A DNA stretch of 14,350 nucleotides. It comes from Gammaproteobacteria bacterium (GTDB lineage: Bacteria; Pseudomonadota; Gammaproteobacteria; Pseudomonadales; Azotimanducaceae). The stretch's first letter is position 1, and every line of letters begins with the position of its first letter. Where the stretch lies: the NCBI GenBank assembly GCA_002719135.1, contig PBGU01000054.1, forward strand, positions 1 to 14,350, in the 5' to 3' direction. Positions 7,913-13,953 of the stretch are shown one piece after another. Under the pieces are notes generated by a model. That model saw nothing but the letters and a program-made list of their open reading frames with translations. It was not told the DNA's origin and ran no database searches. The position numbers and the translations under genes are program-made.

Positions 7913-8572
7913 CTATTGGCCGTTATTGGTGTGCTCCAAAAACCAATCGTACAGTGCGGTGTTGGTATAGGTGTCAGTCCAACTATCGTGATCCGCGTCC
8001 GGGTATACGGTGAACTTTACGTTACAACCACCCGAACGAAGCAGCCGAACCATTTTCACAGAGTCGGACACGGGTATCACCGAATCCATGGCACCGTGAA
8101 AACACCATACCGGTAAATCCTTGAAATTGACGGGATTCACAAAGCCGAATGGCGGACACACAGGCGCAATTGCAGCAAGCTTTTCGTACAGAATGTTGGC
8201 CAACTGCCATGTGCCACTACCTCCCATACTCAGGCCTGACAAATACAGCCTTGATTCATCCACGTTGTAAGTCGTCACAACGTTTTCAAACAGGGCCTTC
8301 AAGGCTATCGGATCCCACCAATCGTTTTCTGGGCATTGCGGACAGACCGTCACAAACGGTATGTCGAGACCATCTTCAATATGCTTCGGTAGCCCGGTCG
8401 CTGCGAGTCGCTTGAGATCGGATCCTCTTTCCCCCGCCCCATGAAGAAAGAGAAGTAGAGGGTGCTCCTCTCCGCCTTCCGAATAACCATTTGGAAAGTA
8501 AGTACGAAAAGGAATTTCTACATCCTTCTTAGTCTCGACAGTCTTGGCAAAGGTCTTCTCGTGATTGTCCAT
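7913..8572 (-). CDS. Alpha/beta-hydrolase, esterase (dienelactone hydrolase/peptidase-like)
   Basis: A 219-residue single-domain alpha/beta-hydrolase. Its catalytic triad is readable: Ser115 in GLSMGGSGTW, Asp163 in HGAMDSVIP, and His195 in DADHDSW. The oxyanion region is LLLFLHGAGERGSD (residues 39-52). The pattern matches small carboxylesterase, feruloyl-esterase-like and predicted peptidase families, which hydrolyse ester or short acyl substrates. There is no signal peptide, so a cytoplasmic location is likely, unlike its exported neighbours. The ATG start at 8572 has a reasonable Shine-Dalgarno (AAAGGGA about 9 bases upstream). The gene lies 52 bases downstream of the small membrane protein and 82 bases upstream of the Calx-beta gene on the same strand, so the three may be one transcript. 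The substrate cannot be deduced. Confidence 0.92.
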   Translation of the reverse strand: MDNHEKTFAKTVETKKDVEIPFRTYFPNGYSEGGEEHPLLLFLHGAGERGSDLKRLAATGLPKHIEDGLDIPFVTVCPQCPENDWWDPIALKALFENVVTTYNVDESRLYLSGLSMGGSGTWQLANILYEKLAAIAPVCPPFGFVNPVNFKDLPVWCFHGAMDSVIPVSDSVKMVRLLRSGGCNVKFTVYPDADHDSWTDTYTNTALYDWFLEHTNNGQ

Positions 8573-8624
8573 TCCGATTTTCCCTTTTAGTTAAGGTCTA
8601 TCGCACGTCGTCCCGGTGTCCGGT

Positions 8625-9026
8625 CTAACGGGAGTCGAGTCGAATGAAGTAGCGCGGAGGGAATCCCGTCATGAATTGAAACACGAGGCCACGTGGATGT
8701 GCCTCACTCAATTGTTGGTGTTCGACCTTAGACACTGGTACCGCAACATAGTTTGCCTCCGCACCATCCACAACGGCTTCGACCTCTGGATTATTGAGTG
8801 CCCGTCGATGCCATGCTCGTGGCCAGTGGTTTCTTGCGACGTACAGTTGTCCATTACTGTCCAGACGCGAAAGAACCCTTCGATACTTCTTCCCGTCGTC
8901 GTCGGAAGTGATGATGACTACTGAGCTTGGACTGCTAGGCTGGTAGTAACCAAGCAACGACTCAAATGTGGCGACAAGCGCCGCGTAGACGATAAATACG
9001 ATCGAAAAGATCTTAACGAGTTTCAA
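8625..9026 (-). CDS. Membrane-anchored small protein, probably nitroreductase/quinone reductase (split-barrel) family
   Basis: The 133-residue product starts at TTG 9026 with GGAG about 11 bases upstream. It has one N-terminal membrane helix (about residues 5-26) and then a soluble domain. The stretch YRRVLSRL, GQLYVARNHWPRAWHRRALN, NPEVEAVVDG and a final FPPRYFIRLDSR resembles the small split-barrel proteins annotated as deazaflavin-dependent nitroreductase or nitroreductase/quinone reductase. I know this pattern from memory only, and the cofactor is uncertain. If the helix is an uncleaved signal anchor with its positive end inside, the domain is periplasmic. It is the first of three minus-strand genes and diverges from the large haem protein gene, with 230 bases between them. 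It could also be a lipid-associated or structural protein of unknown function. Confidence 0.72.
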   Translation of the reverse strand: MKLVKIFSIVFIVYAALVATFESLLGYYQPSSPSSVVIITSDDDGKKYRRVLSRLDSNGQLYVARNHWPRAWHRRALNNPEVEAVVDGAEANYVAVPVSKVEHQQLSEAHPRGLVFQFMTGFPPRYFIRLDSR

Positions 9027-9092
9027 CGTTTTTCTCGCTCCGTTCGCGTCCTTTGTCGGACTGGTCGATGCATACTAACCTGTCGCCATCGG

Positions 9093-9129
9093 TTGTTCGC
9101 GGCACCCGCCTCAATCCAGTCGCGAACAA
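9093..9129. promoter_or_regulatory. 9-bp perfect inverted repeat in a divergent intergenic region
   Basis: TTGTTCGCG (9093-9101) is followed after 19 bases by its exact reverse complement CGCGAACAA (9121-9129). It lies in the 230-base region between two divergently transcribed genes, where control elements are expected. It could be a dimeric operator or a stem-loop in either transcript. No regulator gene is adjacent. The rest of 9027-9256 shows no gene and no clear promoter that I can defend. Confidence 0.3.
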
Positions 9130-9256
9130 GCTAGCGTAATGCACTACTCGTCATAGGACCGCCATAAGGCATAGTCACTCCACTTCGCGCGGTACCTTTG
9201 AGTTTTCGCAGCAGTATTCTCCACTTTGACGCCCTCCGACGCTCGGCGTAGGTTCT

Positions 9257-12250
9257 ATGACAAGCCTAATGCGCTTATTGCGAATGTTGACTCGTCCGAC
9301 ATACATCATCCTCGCAGCACTCATGCTCTTGAGCGGAGGTGTGGTCCATTCCGCCACGCTATCTGATGTACAAAACCAAGTCTTCACCGCGTCGTGCACC
9401 AGTTGTCACAGCGGCAGTTCTCCGTCACAGGGACTGAATTTAAGTGAAGGCGCGGCGTACGGTAATACCGTGAACGTACCGAGCACTGAAGTAGTTTCAC
9501 TCGACCTCGTTGAACCGGGCGATGCCGACAATAGCTACCTCATGCAGAAGCTCGAAGGCACGGCCCAAAGTGGAGCGACGATGCCAAATGGTAGTCCTAT
9601 GTTGAGCACGACGTTACGCCAGCTCGTTCGCGACTGGATCGATGCCGGCGCGCAAAAGGATGCAGCGGATACAGACGGGGACGGTACCGAGGACGACTCT
9701 GATAACTGCGCTTCATTAGCCAACGCAGACCAGCTAGATATCGATTCGGATGGACTAGGCAATGCGTGCGATGCTGACGATGATGGCGATGGGGCTTTTG
9801 ATGGACTCGAAGCTGATCTGGTCGTAAGAGGTTCCCTCTGGAGCTATCTCGATGACGCTAGCGATCAAGGTAGCGCGTGGCGTCAGGTTGGCTTCGATGA
9901 CTCGAGCTGGTCTTCCGGAGCCGGTGAACTCGGTTTTAACGAGGGGGATGAGGCGACACTGATTTCTGACAGTGACGCGAACACGTACTACTTTCGTCAT
10001 GAATTCACGACAGATCTATCGTCGTCCGATCTTTCGGCAATGACGCTATCGCTCGAAGTTGATGACGGGGCCGTGGTGTATCTGAACGGGACCGAGGTGC
10101 ATAGGACGGCGATGCCGTCGGGCACGATCTCTTATGCGTCATTGGCGGACAGTGATGGAGCTGATCCCGTAGGCTATACCGATACCTCAATCGCGATGGG
10201 ATCGCTGATCTCGTCTGCGGATCCGTCTAGAGTGCTTGTTTCGAAAGGCTCGATCTGGAGTTACTTGGATGATGCCACGGATCAAGGTACCGCATGGCGA
10301 GCGGCTAGCTTTGATGATTCAAGTTGGTCGACGGGTGCTGCGGAACTTGGTTTCACCGAGGGGGATGAAGCCACACTCATCCAGAGTGGCGCGACAACGT
10401 ACTATTTCCGCCATGACTTCTCGGTCGCCGACCTTGGTGATGTTTCGGCATTGACACTTAATCTCAAGCGGGACGATGGGGCCATTGTCTATCTCAATGG
10501 TACCGAGATAGCCCGGGACGGACTTGCCGCGGGAACGATTGGGGCGGGAGATTATGCAGAAAATGCGTCGGATGACGGCAATAACTTTCATGTGTTCACG
10601 GTTGATAAGAGCCTCTTGTTGGCGAGCGACGCGACGCCGACGACGGAATCGCTGATCGCGAGGAGCGCGACTTGGAGCTATCTCGACGACGGCACCGACC
10701 AAGGCACGGCGTGGACCGCAAGCGATTTTGACGACTCCAGTTGGTCGACGGGGGCCGCTGAGTTGGGCTTTACCGAGGGCGACGAGAACACGGTGATCAC
10801 GAGCGGTCATGTCGCCTACTACTTTCGACATAAGTTTACGGTCGCGGATGTCACCGATATCACCGCACTCAACATGAAAGTCCAACGCGACGATGGGTGC
10901 GTTGTGTATCTCAATGGCACAGAGGTCGCCCGTTCAATCAATATGCCCGACGGCGCGATTACGTATCAGACGACATCGGGCGATGCCATGAGTGAAAGCA
11001 CGAACTTTATGTACGACGTTGCCCTGGATAGTTTGGTCGCCGGCGAGAACGTGATGGCGGTCGAAGTCCATCAAAGCAGCGCCAGCAGCTCGGACGTGAG
11101 TTTTGATCCCGAGTTCATTGCGTCGAGGACAGCGACGGCCGAAAACGTATTAGCGGTTGAAGTGCATCAGGTGATTGCGACGAGCTCCGATGTCAGTTTT
11201 GATGCGGAACTGGTTGCGACGACGTCCGGTACGAACGTGATCGCGGTGGAGGTCCACCAGAATCAGACTGCGAGCTCAGATGTTAGCTTTGATCTCGGAG
11301 TTGTCTCCGTTTTGGGAACGGGTCTTCTCGACACATTTCCTGACGATGCAACCGAAACCATAGATACCGATAGCGATGGTACGGGTAACAACGCTGATAC
11401 TGACGACGACAATGATGCCGTCACGGATATACAAGAAGAAGCTGATGGCACCGATCCACTGGTTGCCGATTCCGATGGCGACGGGGTCTTGGACGGGCCA
11501 GATGCATTTCCCCTAGATGCGACGGAGACGCTAGACACTGATGGTGATGCTATTGGCAACAACGCCGATACCGACGACGATGACGACGGCTTAACCGACC
11601 AAGAAGAGAGTGTTCTCGGTACCGATCCGCTGATCACTGATACCGATTCTGATGGGGTAGGCGACAAGGGCGACATCTTCCCCCTAGATGCCTCAGAGCA
11701 GATGGATTCCGATTCCGACGGGGTCGGGGACAACGCCGACGTCTTCCCGCTAGACGCCACGGAAACAATCGACACCGATGATGACGGCCTTGGGAACAAC
11801 ACCGATACCGATGACGACGGTGATGACGTTTCCGATGACCAAGAGGCGGTTGATGGGACCGACCCTCTAAATCGTTATGACTGCAATGGCTGCTTTGACT
11901 TTGATATTGATATTGATGGGGAAACTGCGGCGTTAACTGATGGACTGCTGGTGCTACGGCATCTCTTTGGCTTCGCTGGTGTGACGCTTACAGAAGGAGC
12001 CGTCACATCGTCGGCGACACGTTCCGATGCCAATACCATCGCTTCTTATCTGGATACCAACTCGGGACACGTCGACATCGATGGGGATGGCTCCACCGAA
12101 GCGTTAACCGACGGATTACTGTTACTGCGTTATCTCTTTGGCTTCGATGGAGCGACCTTAATTGAAGGCGCAGTTAGTACCGATGCCACTCGCACTACGG
12201 CTAATGAGATCAAGACCTATATCCAAGCGAGGATCGCGACGGGGAGTTAG
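9257..12250 (+). CDS. Exported multidomain haem c protein with jelly-roll modules, Asp repeats and dockerin-like C-terminus
   Basis: The 997-residue protein has these parts in order. A signal peptide is at residues 1-33. A mono-haem c domain with Cys47-x2-Cys50-His51 and a likely axial Met109 (GATMPNG) ends near 133; this is the planctomycete-type haem domain. Thrombospondin type 3-like calcium repeats lie at about 137-185. Three jelly-roll modules begin at about 192, 331 and 468, each with SYLDD, FDDSSWS, YYFRH and DDG-VVYLNGTE. Three copies of an AVEVHQ-SSDVSFD tail follow (from 596, 628 and 658). More Asp-rich repeats span about 691-873, and two dockerin-like units about 876-993. It probably acts outside the inner membrane as a calcium-stabilised, haem-bearing surface protein. 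No enzyme active site is visible, so a redox or binding role is inferred. Codon usage resembles its neighbours. The start is ATG 9257, with ATG 9269 as the alternative; the ribosome-binding site is weak. Confidence 0.94.
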   Translation: MTSLMRLLRMLTRPTYIILAALMLLSGGVVHSATLSDVQNQVFTASCTSCHSGSSPSQGLNLSEGAAYGNTVNVPSTEVVSLDLVEPGDADNSYLMQKLEGTAQSGATMPNGSPMLSTTLRQLVRDWIDAGAQKDAADTDGDGTEDDSDNCASLANADQLDIDSDGLGNACDADDDGDGAFDGLEADLVVRGSLWSYLDDASDQGSAWRQVGFDDSSWSSGAGELGFNEGDEATLISDSDANTYYFRHEFTTDLSSSDLSAMTLSLEVDDGAVVYLNGTEVHRTAMPSGTISYASLADSDGADPVGYTDTSIAMGSLISSADPSRVLVSKGSIWSYLDDATDQGTAWRAASFDDSSWSTGAAELGFTEGDEATLIQSGATTYYFRHDFSVADLGDVSALTLNLKRDDGAIVYLNGTEIARDGLAAGTIGAGDYAENASDDGNNFHVFTVDKSLLLASDATPTTESLIARSATWSYLDDGTDQGTAWTASDFDDSSWSTGAAELGFTEGDENTVITSGHVAYYFRHKFTVADVTDITALNMKVQRDDGCVVYLNGTEVARSINMPDGAITYQTTSGDAMSESTNFMYDVALDSLVAGENVMAVEVHQSSASSSDVSFDPEFIASRTATAENVLAVEVHQVIATSSDVSFDAELVATTSGTNVIAVEVHQNQTASSDVSFDLGVVSVLGTGLLDTFPDDATETIDTDSDGTGNNADTDDDNDAVTDIQEEADGTDPLVADSDGDGVLDGPDAFPLDATETLDTDGDAIGNNADTDDDDDGLTDQEESVLGTDPLITDTDSDGVGDKGDIFPLDASEQMDSDSDGVGDNADVFPLDATETIDTDDDGLGNNTDTDDDGDDVSDDQEAVDGTDPLNRYDCNGCFDFDIDIDGETAALTDGLLVLRHLFGFAGVTLTEGAVTSSATRSDANTIASYLDTNSGHVDIDGDGSTEALTDGLLLLRYLFGFDGATLIEGAVSTDATRTTANEIKTYIQARIATGS
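9828..11310 (+). repeat. Three jelly-roll-like modules with three clustered tail segments
   Basis: Module heads begin near 9830 (SLWSYLDD), 10245 (SIWSYLDD) and 10660 (ATWSYLDD). Each carries the series W-x-x-x-x-FDDSSWS, ELGF-EGDE, YYFRH, and DDG-VVYLNGTE. The usual last segment, NV-AVEVHQ followed by SSDVSFD, is missing after heads 1 and 2. It occurs three times in tandem after head 3 (starting 11042, 11138 and 11228). DNA identity between copies is visible but clearly diverged. Confidence 0.85.
11330..11876 (+). repeat. Thrombospondin type 3-like Asp-rich repeats
   Basis: Coding repeats rich in Asp-Xaa-Asp-Xaa-Asp-Gly. A unit of the form FPxDATETxDTD, GxGNNxDTDDD, then a Glu and TDPL recurs about three times, with a shorter partial copy. 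In known proteins such repeats bind many calcium ions and form a rigid rod outside the cell. The high GAT/GAC content also produces long spurious open frames on the opposite strand. Confidence 0.85.
11884..12240 (+). repeat. Two-unit dockerin-like cassette at the C-terminus of the 997-residue protein
   Basis: Unit A' has DIDIDGETAALTDGLLVLRH followed by LFGF. Unit B' has DIDGDGSTEALTDGLLLLRY followed by LFGF. The His/Tyr difference before LFGF and the order of the two units are the same as in the N-terminal cassette at 7402-7752. The pair therefore appears to have been duplicated as one block, long enough ago for synonymous positions to diverge. Confidence 0.82.
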
Positions 12251-12294
12251 GCGTACGATGGACGACCAATGATTAGGTCAGGACATCGCGACCG

Positions 12295-12702
12295 ATGAAG
12301 CCGTCGTTGACGCATTTGGCACTGCACGTCCGAGATCTCGACTCATGTATCGACTTTTACGAGTCTTACGCTGAAATGCGGGTCGTGCACGAACGCACAA
12401 ACGAAGGTTATCGAGTCGTTTGGCTTGCCGAAGATGGTCGAGAAAAGGACTTCATTCTCGTATTGCTACCTGGTGGTCCCGGCAGAGACCAAGCCGAACG
12501 CGATTTATCCCATCTAGGATTTGCGCTTGAGAGTCGCGCGAAGGTGGATGCAATAGCGGACCGGGCCGAGGTCGAAGGCATCTTGGCTTGGGAGCCGGTA
12601 GAGGAGCCGTACCCCGTAGGTTACTACTGCGGGGTGACGGATCCGGATGGAAACATCATCGAATTTAGCTACGGCCAACCACTCGGACCAGGTGCTGCCT
12701 AG
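12295..12702 (+). CDS. VOC (glyoxalase I/bleomycin-resistance fold) metalloprotein
   Basis: A 135-residue protein with two beta-alpha-beta-beta-beta modules of the vicinal oxygen chelate fold. The N-terminal LTHLALHVRDLDSCIDFYE gives metal ligand His7. The second module begins LSHLGFALES, giving His73. The end VTDPDGNIIEFSYG gives Glu123. These match the metal-ligand positions of glyoxalase I-like enzymes (lactoylglutathione lyase, dioxygenases, resistance proteins). The precise reaction is not deducible: glyoxalase I is plausible, but its full glutathione-binding signature was not confirmed. It begins 44 bases after the large haem protein gene and could be read through from it, though a functional link is not evident. 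ATG 12295 starts directly at the fold. Confidence 0.9.
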   Translation: MKPSLTHLALHVRDLDSCIDFYESYAEMRVVHERTNEGYRVVWLAEDGREKDFILVLLPGGPGRDQAERDLSHLGFALESRAKVDAIADRAEVEGILAWEPVEEPYPVGYYCGVTDPDGNIIEFSYGQPLGPGAA

Positions 12703-13077
12703 GTTTTTATCGTCAACACGAATCGAATGGTGATTGATTCGTTAGGTAGGATGCCCCGTAGCCTCAATACTCGCTCTTTTCGTCGAGATTCTTACGACGG
12801 CGAAGAATAGCCATCGACAGGAGCAATATGCCTAAGGCGCCTGCTAATAGGCCCTGCGTCATTATGTCGACCAAAAACCCCATCTTCGATAACTCATGCG
12901 TGCAGAAACACGTACCTATCAAACCTTATTACTCTGCAGAGCCAGGGGATGACCGTTGAATGCTGATGGAATAAGAATGGAGAAGTCGTTTAGTCCCGAT
13001 GATCTCTAACCATAGTGAGAAGCGTCGTTAGAATACCGATTGCGATCTTTATAGGTGTTTGTAGGTGGCACCGTCGC
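12703..13077. other. 375-base stretch with no strong gene
   Basis: No long open frame is present. It holds a weak 7-bp inverted repeat (12718-12724 with 12736-12742, no T-run) and the candidate 39-codon minus-strand frame listed separately. From 12884 to 13077 I see only very short frames and a 6-bp inverted repeat (12901-12906 with 12933-12938), none of them convincing. Confidence 0.6.
12764..12883 (-). CDS. Candidate 39-residue single-pass membrane peptide
   Basis: The frame from ATG 12883 to TGA 12764 encodes 39 residues. It has a short polar start, one hydrophobic segment GLLAGALGILLLSMAIL (about residues 11-27), a basic RRRK cluster, and a charged tail LDEKSEY. A hydrophobic helix followed by positive residues predicts a cytoplasmic C-terminus. 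It also resembles the tail of C-terminal sorting signals, but the frame closes about 14 codons upstream, so it is not part of a larger intact protein here. No clear Shine-Dalgarno is present. It may be a real small protein, a gene remnant, or chance. Confidence 0.3.
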   Translation of the reverse strand: MGFLVDIMTQGLLAGALGILLLSMAILRRRKNLDEKSEY

Positions 13078-13524
13078 TCAGCTTTTCCTCTTCTCGATCG
13101 ACTGACGAATCGTGTGCACGGAATAACGAATCGAATCGGTCGCGAGTAGCGCGCTAATAACGTTCGCGACCGAACGTTTGGATAGTTCAGGATTCACGAT
13201 CCACATGGCGTCCGCTAACTGTTGCCAACGCGTTTTAATTTCAGCGGAATGCCTTCGACCCTCACTTTCAAACACGCGAACCGACGTCCGCAGACGAAGC
13301 CCGATCAAGATCTCCGATTCAAGATCGCGCAGTAGCTTCCGTTCAATCAAGGTACCCACATTCATCCCCGATGCGGCAGCACTATTGGTGTCGCCTTTGG
13401 CTAGCGCCGTCTCCAGAGCAGCGAGTTCTCCGGTTAGCTTGGCGCCAGTCCACACATCCGACCAACTTTCATGGCCAAATCCCTCAAGCCATTCGGTTTG
13501 CGTTGCCCCCGAACCTTCAAGCAA
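13078..13524 (-). CDS. Unrecognised protein with helix-turn-helix-like C-terminus
   Basis: The 148-residue frame starts at TTG 13524. I do not recognise the family. It is hydrophilic and mostly helical in composition, without a signal peptide or membrane segment. The C-terminal 50 residues (WQQLADAMWIVNPELSKRSV, then a TIRQSI ending) have the spacing of a helix-turn-helix seen in some DNA-binding or mobile-element proteins: a helix, an NP-L-S turn, a second helix, then TIR. Function is not assigned. The same frame stays open upstream to 13702 with protein-like sequence but no ATG, GTG or TTG. Beyond it are an in-frame TAG and then an ATG. The annotated TTG may therefore be only a rescue start of a damaged gene. 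No Shine-Dalgarno supports the TTG. Confidence 0.6.
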   Translation of the reverse strand: MLEGSGATQTEWLEGFGHESWSDVWTGAKLTGELAALETALAKGDTNSAAASGMNVGTLIERKLLRDLESEILIGLRLRTSVRVFESEGRRHSAEIKTRWQQLADAMWIVNPELSKRSVANVISALLATDSIRYSVHTIRQSIEKRKS

Positions 13525-13722
13525 CGACTCTGCGATTTCGCGATATTTTTTTATCTCTGCCTTCAGCGACTGGACAGTCAGTGTCTTAAGGTTCAGACCG
13601 ACATTGAGAACAGCAGCATTTTCGTCCGAGCTATAACGACCGACTACCTCGTTAAAGAGGCTTTGATACGTATTTTTGACTGAAGAACTCGTTTTCTGTC
13701 TCTACATGTCTTCACTAGACAT
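13525..13722 (-). other. In-frame upstream extension of the HTH-like gene, broken by an amber codon
   Basis: From ATG 13722 the frame reads MSSEDM, then TAG (13704-13702). It then runs open through about 59 codons (for example KNTYQSLFNEVVGRY and LKAEIKKYREIAESLLEG) into the gene at 13078-13524. Composition looks like genuine coding sequence, with no canonical start inside. This suggests a nonsense mutation in a gene of about 214 codons, a sequencing error, or a non-standard start. Confidence 0.5.
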
Positions 13723-13759
13723 CCGGCAATTTAGCTTCGTCCATCAAGCCACGCAATAG

Positions 13760-13846
13760 TGGTGCCTGGGGTGGGACTCGAACCCACACATGGTTACCCA
13801 TACCAGATTTTGAGTCTGGCGCGTCTACCAATTTCGCCACCCAGGC
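13760..13846 (-). tRNA. tRNA-Leu(CAA)
   Basis: An 87-base cloverleaf with encoded CCA. The acceptor stem is GCCTGGG with CCCAGGC, followed by discriminator A. The D-arm includes AAATTGGTAGACGC, and the anticodon stem is CCAGA/TCTGG with loop CTCAAAA, giving anticodon CAA (13812-13810). A long variable arm (TATGGGTAACCATG) is typical of leucine tRNAs. The T-arm is GTGGGTTCGAGTCCCAC. It decodes UUG codons. Confidence 0.98.
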
Positions 13847-13953
13847 AACGAAGATCCAGGATTATTCCGGAACCCCTAACTTAGTCAACTCGCGTCACCA
13901 GCATTTAACATAATGACTCAATCATCCAGCGAGGGGTGGAGGAAAATAATGCC

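Noticed and set aside
9226..9254. TTGACG-17-TAGGTT promoter-like pair before the 997-residue gene
   Set aside because: Transcription would start at or after the ATG at 9257, requiring a leaderless message from ATG 9269; not supported by anything else.
10319..11802. Long minus-strand frames of 188 and 179 codons
   Set aside because: They mirror the jelly-roll and Asp-rich coding repeats; the second product is a low-complexity Ser/Val/Pro string, as expected from the complement of GAT/GAC-rich sequence.
9828..11876. Periodic repeats that might suggest a CRISPR array or DNA satellite
   Set aside because: They are in-frame protein repeats of irregular length with diverged DNA, not identical short repeats with unique spacers.
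12718..12742. Inverted repeat ACGAATC/GATTCGT after the VOC gene
   Set aside because: A 7-bp stem with an 11-base loop and no T-run on either strand; too weak to call a terminator.
13702..13704. Reading the in-frame TAG as a recoded amino acid
   Set aside because: TAG is the normal stop of at least three intact genes in the window, and no recoding element is visible.
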